From: an uncultured Christensenella sp.
GTDB lineage: Bacteria > Bacillota > Clostridia > Christensenellales > Borkfalkiaceae
NCBI GenBank assembly: GCA_910578765.1
Contig: CAJTRW010000012.1
Span: forward strand, 30,019-44,136
Length of the DNA stretch: 14,118 bases
Reading direction: 5' to 3'
This document shows, piece after piece, positions 13,992 to 14,118 of the stretch (the stretch's first letter is position 1; each line of letters begins with the position of its first letter). The translations under genes were made by a program, and so were the position numbers. Under the pieces are notes generated by a model. That model saw only the letters and a program-made list of their open reading frames with translations. It ran no database searches and had not been told where the DNA came from.

Positions 13992-14020
13992 TTGAAATAC
14001 GCTTTAATATGTTATATAAT
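13992..14020 (+). promoter_or_regulatory. Promoter for the zinc-ribbon gene at the window end
   Basis: TTGAAA (13992-13997), a 17-nt spacer and a perfect TATAAT (14015-14020). Transcription should start near 14027, giving a leader of about 43 nt with a strong ribosome binding site GGAGG (14058-14062). Confidence 0.8.
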
Positions 14021-14069
14021 ATAATGTGAAATTATATGATAACGGTACATTGATTCCGGAGGAAAAATT

Positions 14070-14118
14070 ATGTTTTGCACCGAATGCGGAGAAAAGCTTA
14101 CGCTGATGTTTAAAGCCG
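14070..14118 (+). CDS. Zinc-ribbon protein, N-terminal fragment (runs off the window)
   Basis: Only 16 codons are present, reading MFCTECGEKLTLMFKA. The CxxC knuckle (Cys3, Cys6) at the very N-terminus is half of a zinc ribbon. GGAGG lies seven bases before the ATG and a good promoter lies upstream, so this is a real gene start. N-terminal ribbons of this kind occur in NUDIX hydrolases of the NADH-pyrophosphatase type and in many small Clostridia zinc-ribbon proteins. The visible part does not decide between them. Confidence 0.75.
   Translation, partial: MFCTECGEKLTLMFKA

Noticed and set aside
1..14118. CRISPR array, tRNA, rRNA or tmRNA genes
   Set aside because: No regularly spaced repeats, no cloverleaf-like intergenic segments and no rRNA-like stretches; all gaps are shorter than about 170 bases and are explained by promoters and terminators.

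Overview
This window looks like a chromosomal segment from a low-to-moderate-GC Bacillota (Clostridia-type) bacterium, plausibly an uncultured gut lineage. The evidence is the gene order pgk-tpiA-gpmI and secG-rnr-smpB, the sigma-A type promoters (TTGACA-17-TATAAT), AAGGAG-type ribosome binding sites, and U-tailed hairpin terminators. The genus is not resolved. Nearly all of the window is housekeeping DNA. I see no transposase, integrase, tRNA, rRNA or CRISPR array, and no gene-free stretch longer than about 170 bases.

Layout, left to right. (1) A glycolytic unit, pgk and tpiA on the + strand, has its own promoter and ends in a bidirectional terminator. (2) A two-gene divergent module follows: a 230-residue two-helix membrane protein of unknown function (- strand) and a 66-residue XRE-type regulator (+ strand). 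Their 116-bp intergenic region holds a 28-bp perfect palindrome, a second near-identical operator, a perfect-consensus promoter facing the membrane gene, and a TATAAT set 6 nt before the regulator's ATG. It has the architecture of a compact repressor switch and splits the glycolytic genes. (3) gpmI has its own promoter and terminator. (4) An EamA-family transporter gene follows. (5) secG, rnr, smpB, metY and metA lie close together on the + strand: protein export, RNA decay, ribosome rescue, and then the sulfhydrylation route from homoserine to homocysteine. A hairpin lies between secG and rnr, and a strong bidirectional terminator follows metA. (6) On the - strand are a UAP1/UGP2-type uridylyltransferase and, downstream of it, a lipoprotein serine protease of the HtrA/DegP type; each has its own promoter. 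(7) At the right edge, on the + strand, are the first 16 codons of a CxxC zinc-ribbon protein.

The genes work together in three groups. PGK, TIM and GpmI are consecutive or adjacent steps of lower glycolysis; enolase is not next to them. MetA carries the glutamate at position 111 that is reported to select acetyl-CoA, so it should make O-acetylhomoserine for the neighbouring MetY. RNase R and SmpB are partners in trans-translation and quality control.

The most interesting signals are the operator/promoter layout of the XRE-membrane module and a repeated arrangement in which TATAAT is followed by exactly 6 nt and then the start codon, with no Shine-Dalgarno. It occurs at three genes (XRE, EamA transporter, smpB) and predicts leaderless mRNAs. 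No wholly new multi-gene system is evident. The XRE/membrane pair is the only candidate for something undescribed.
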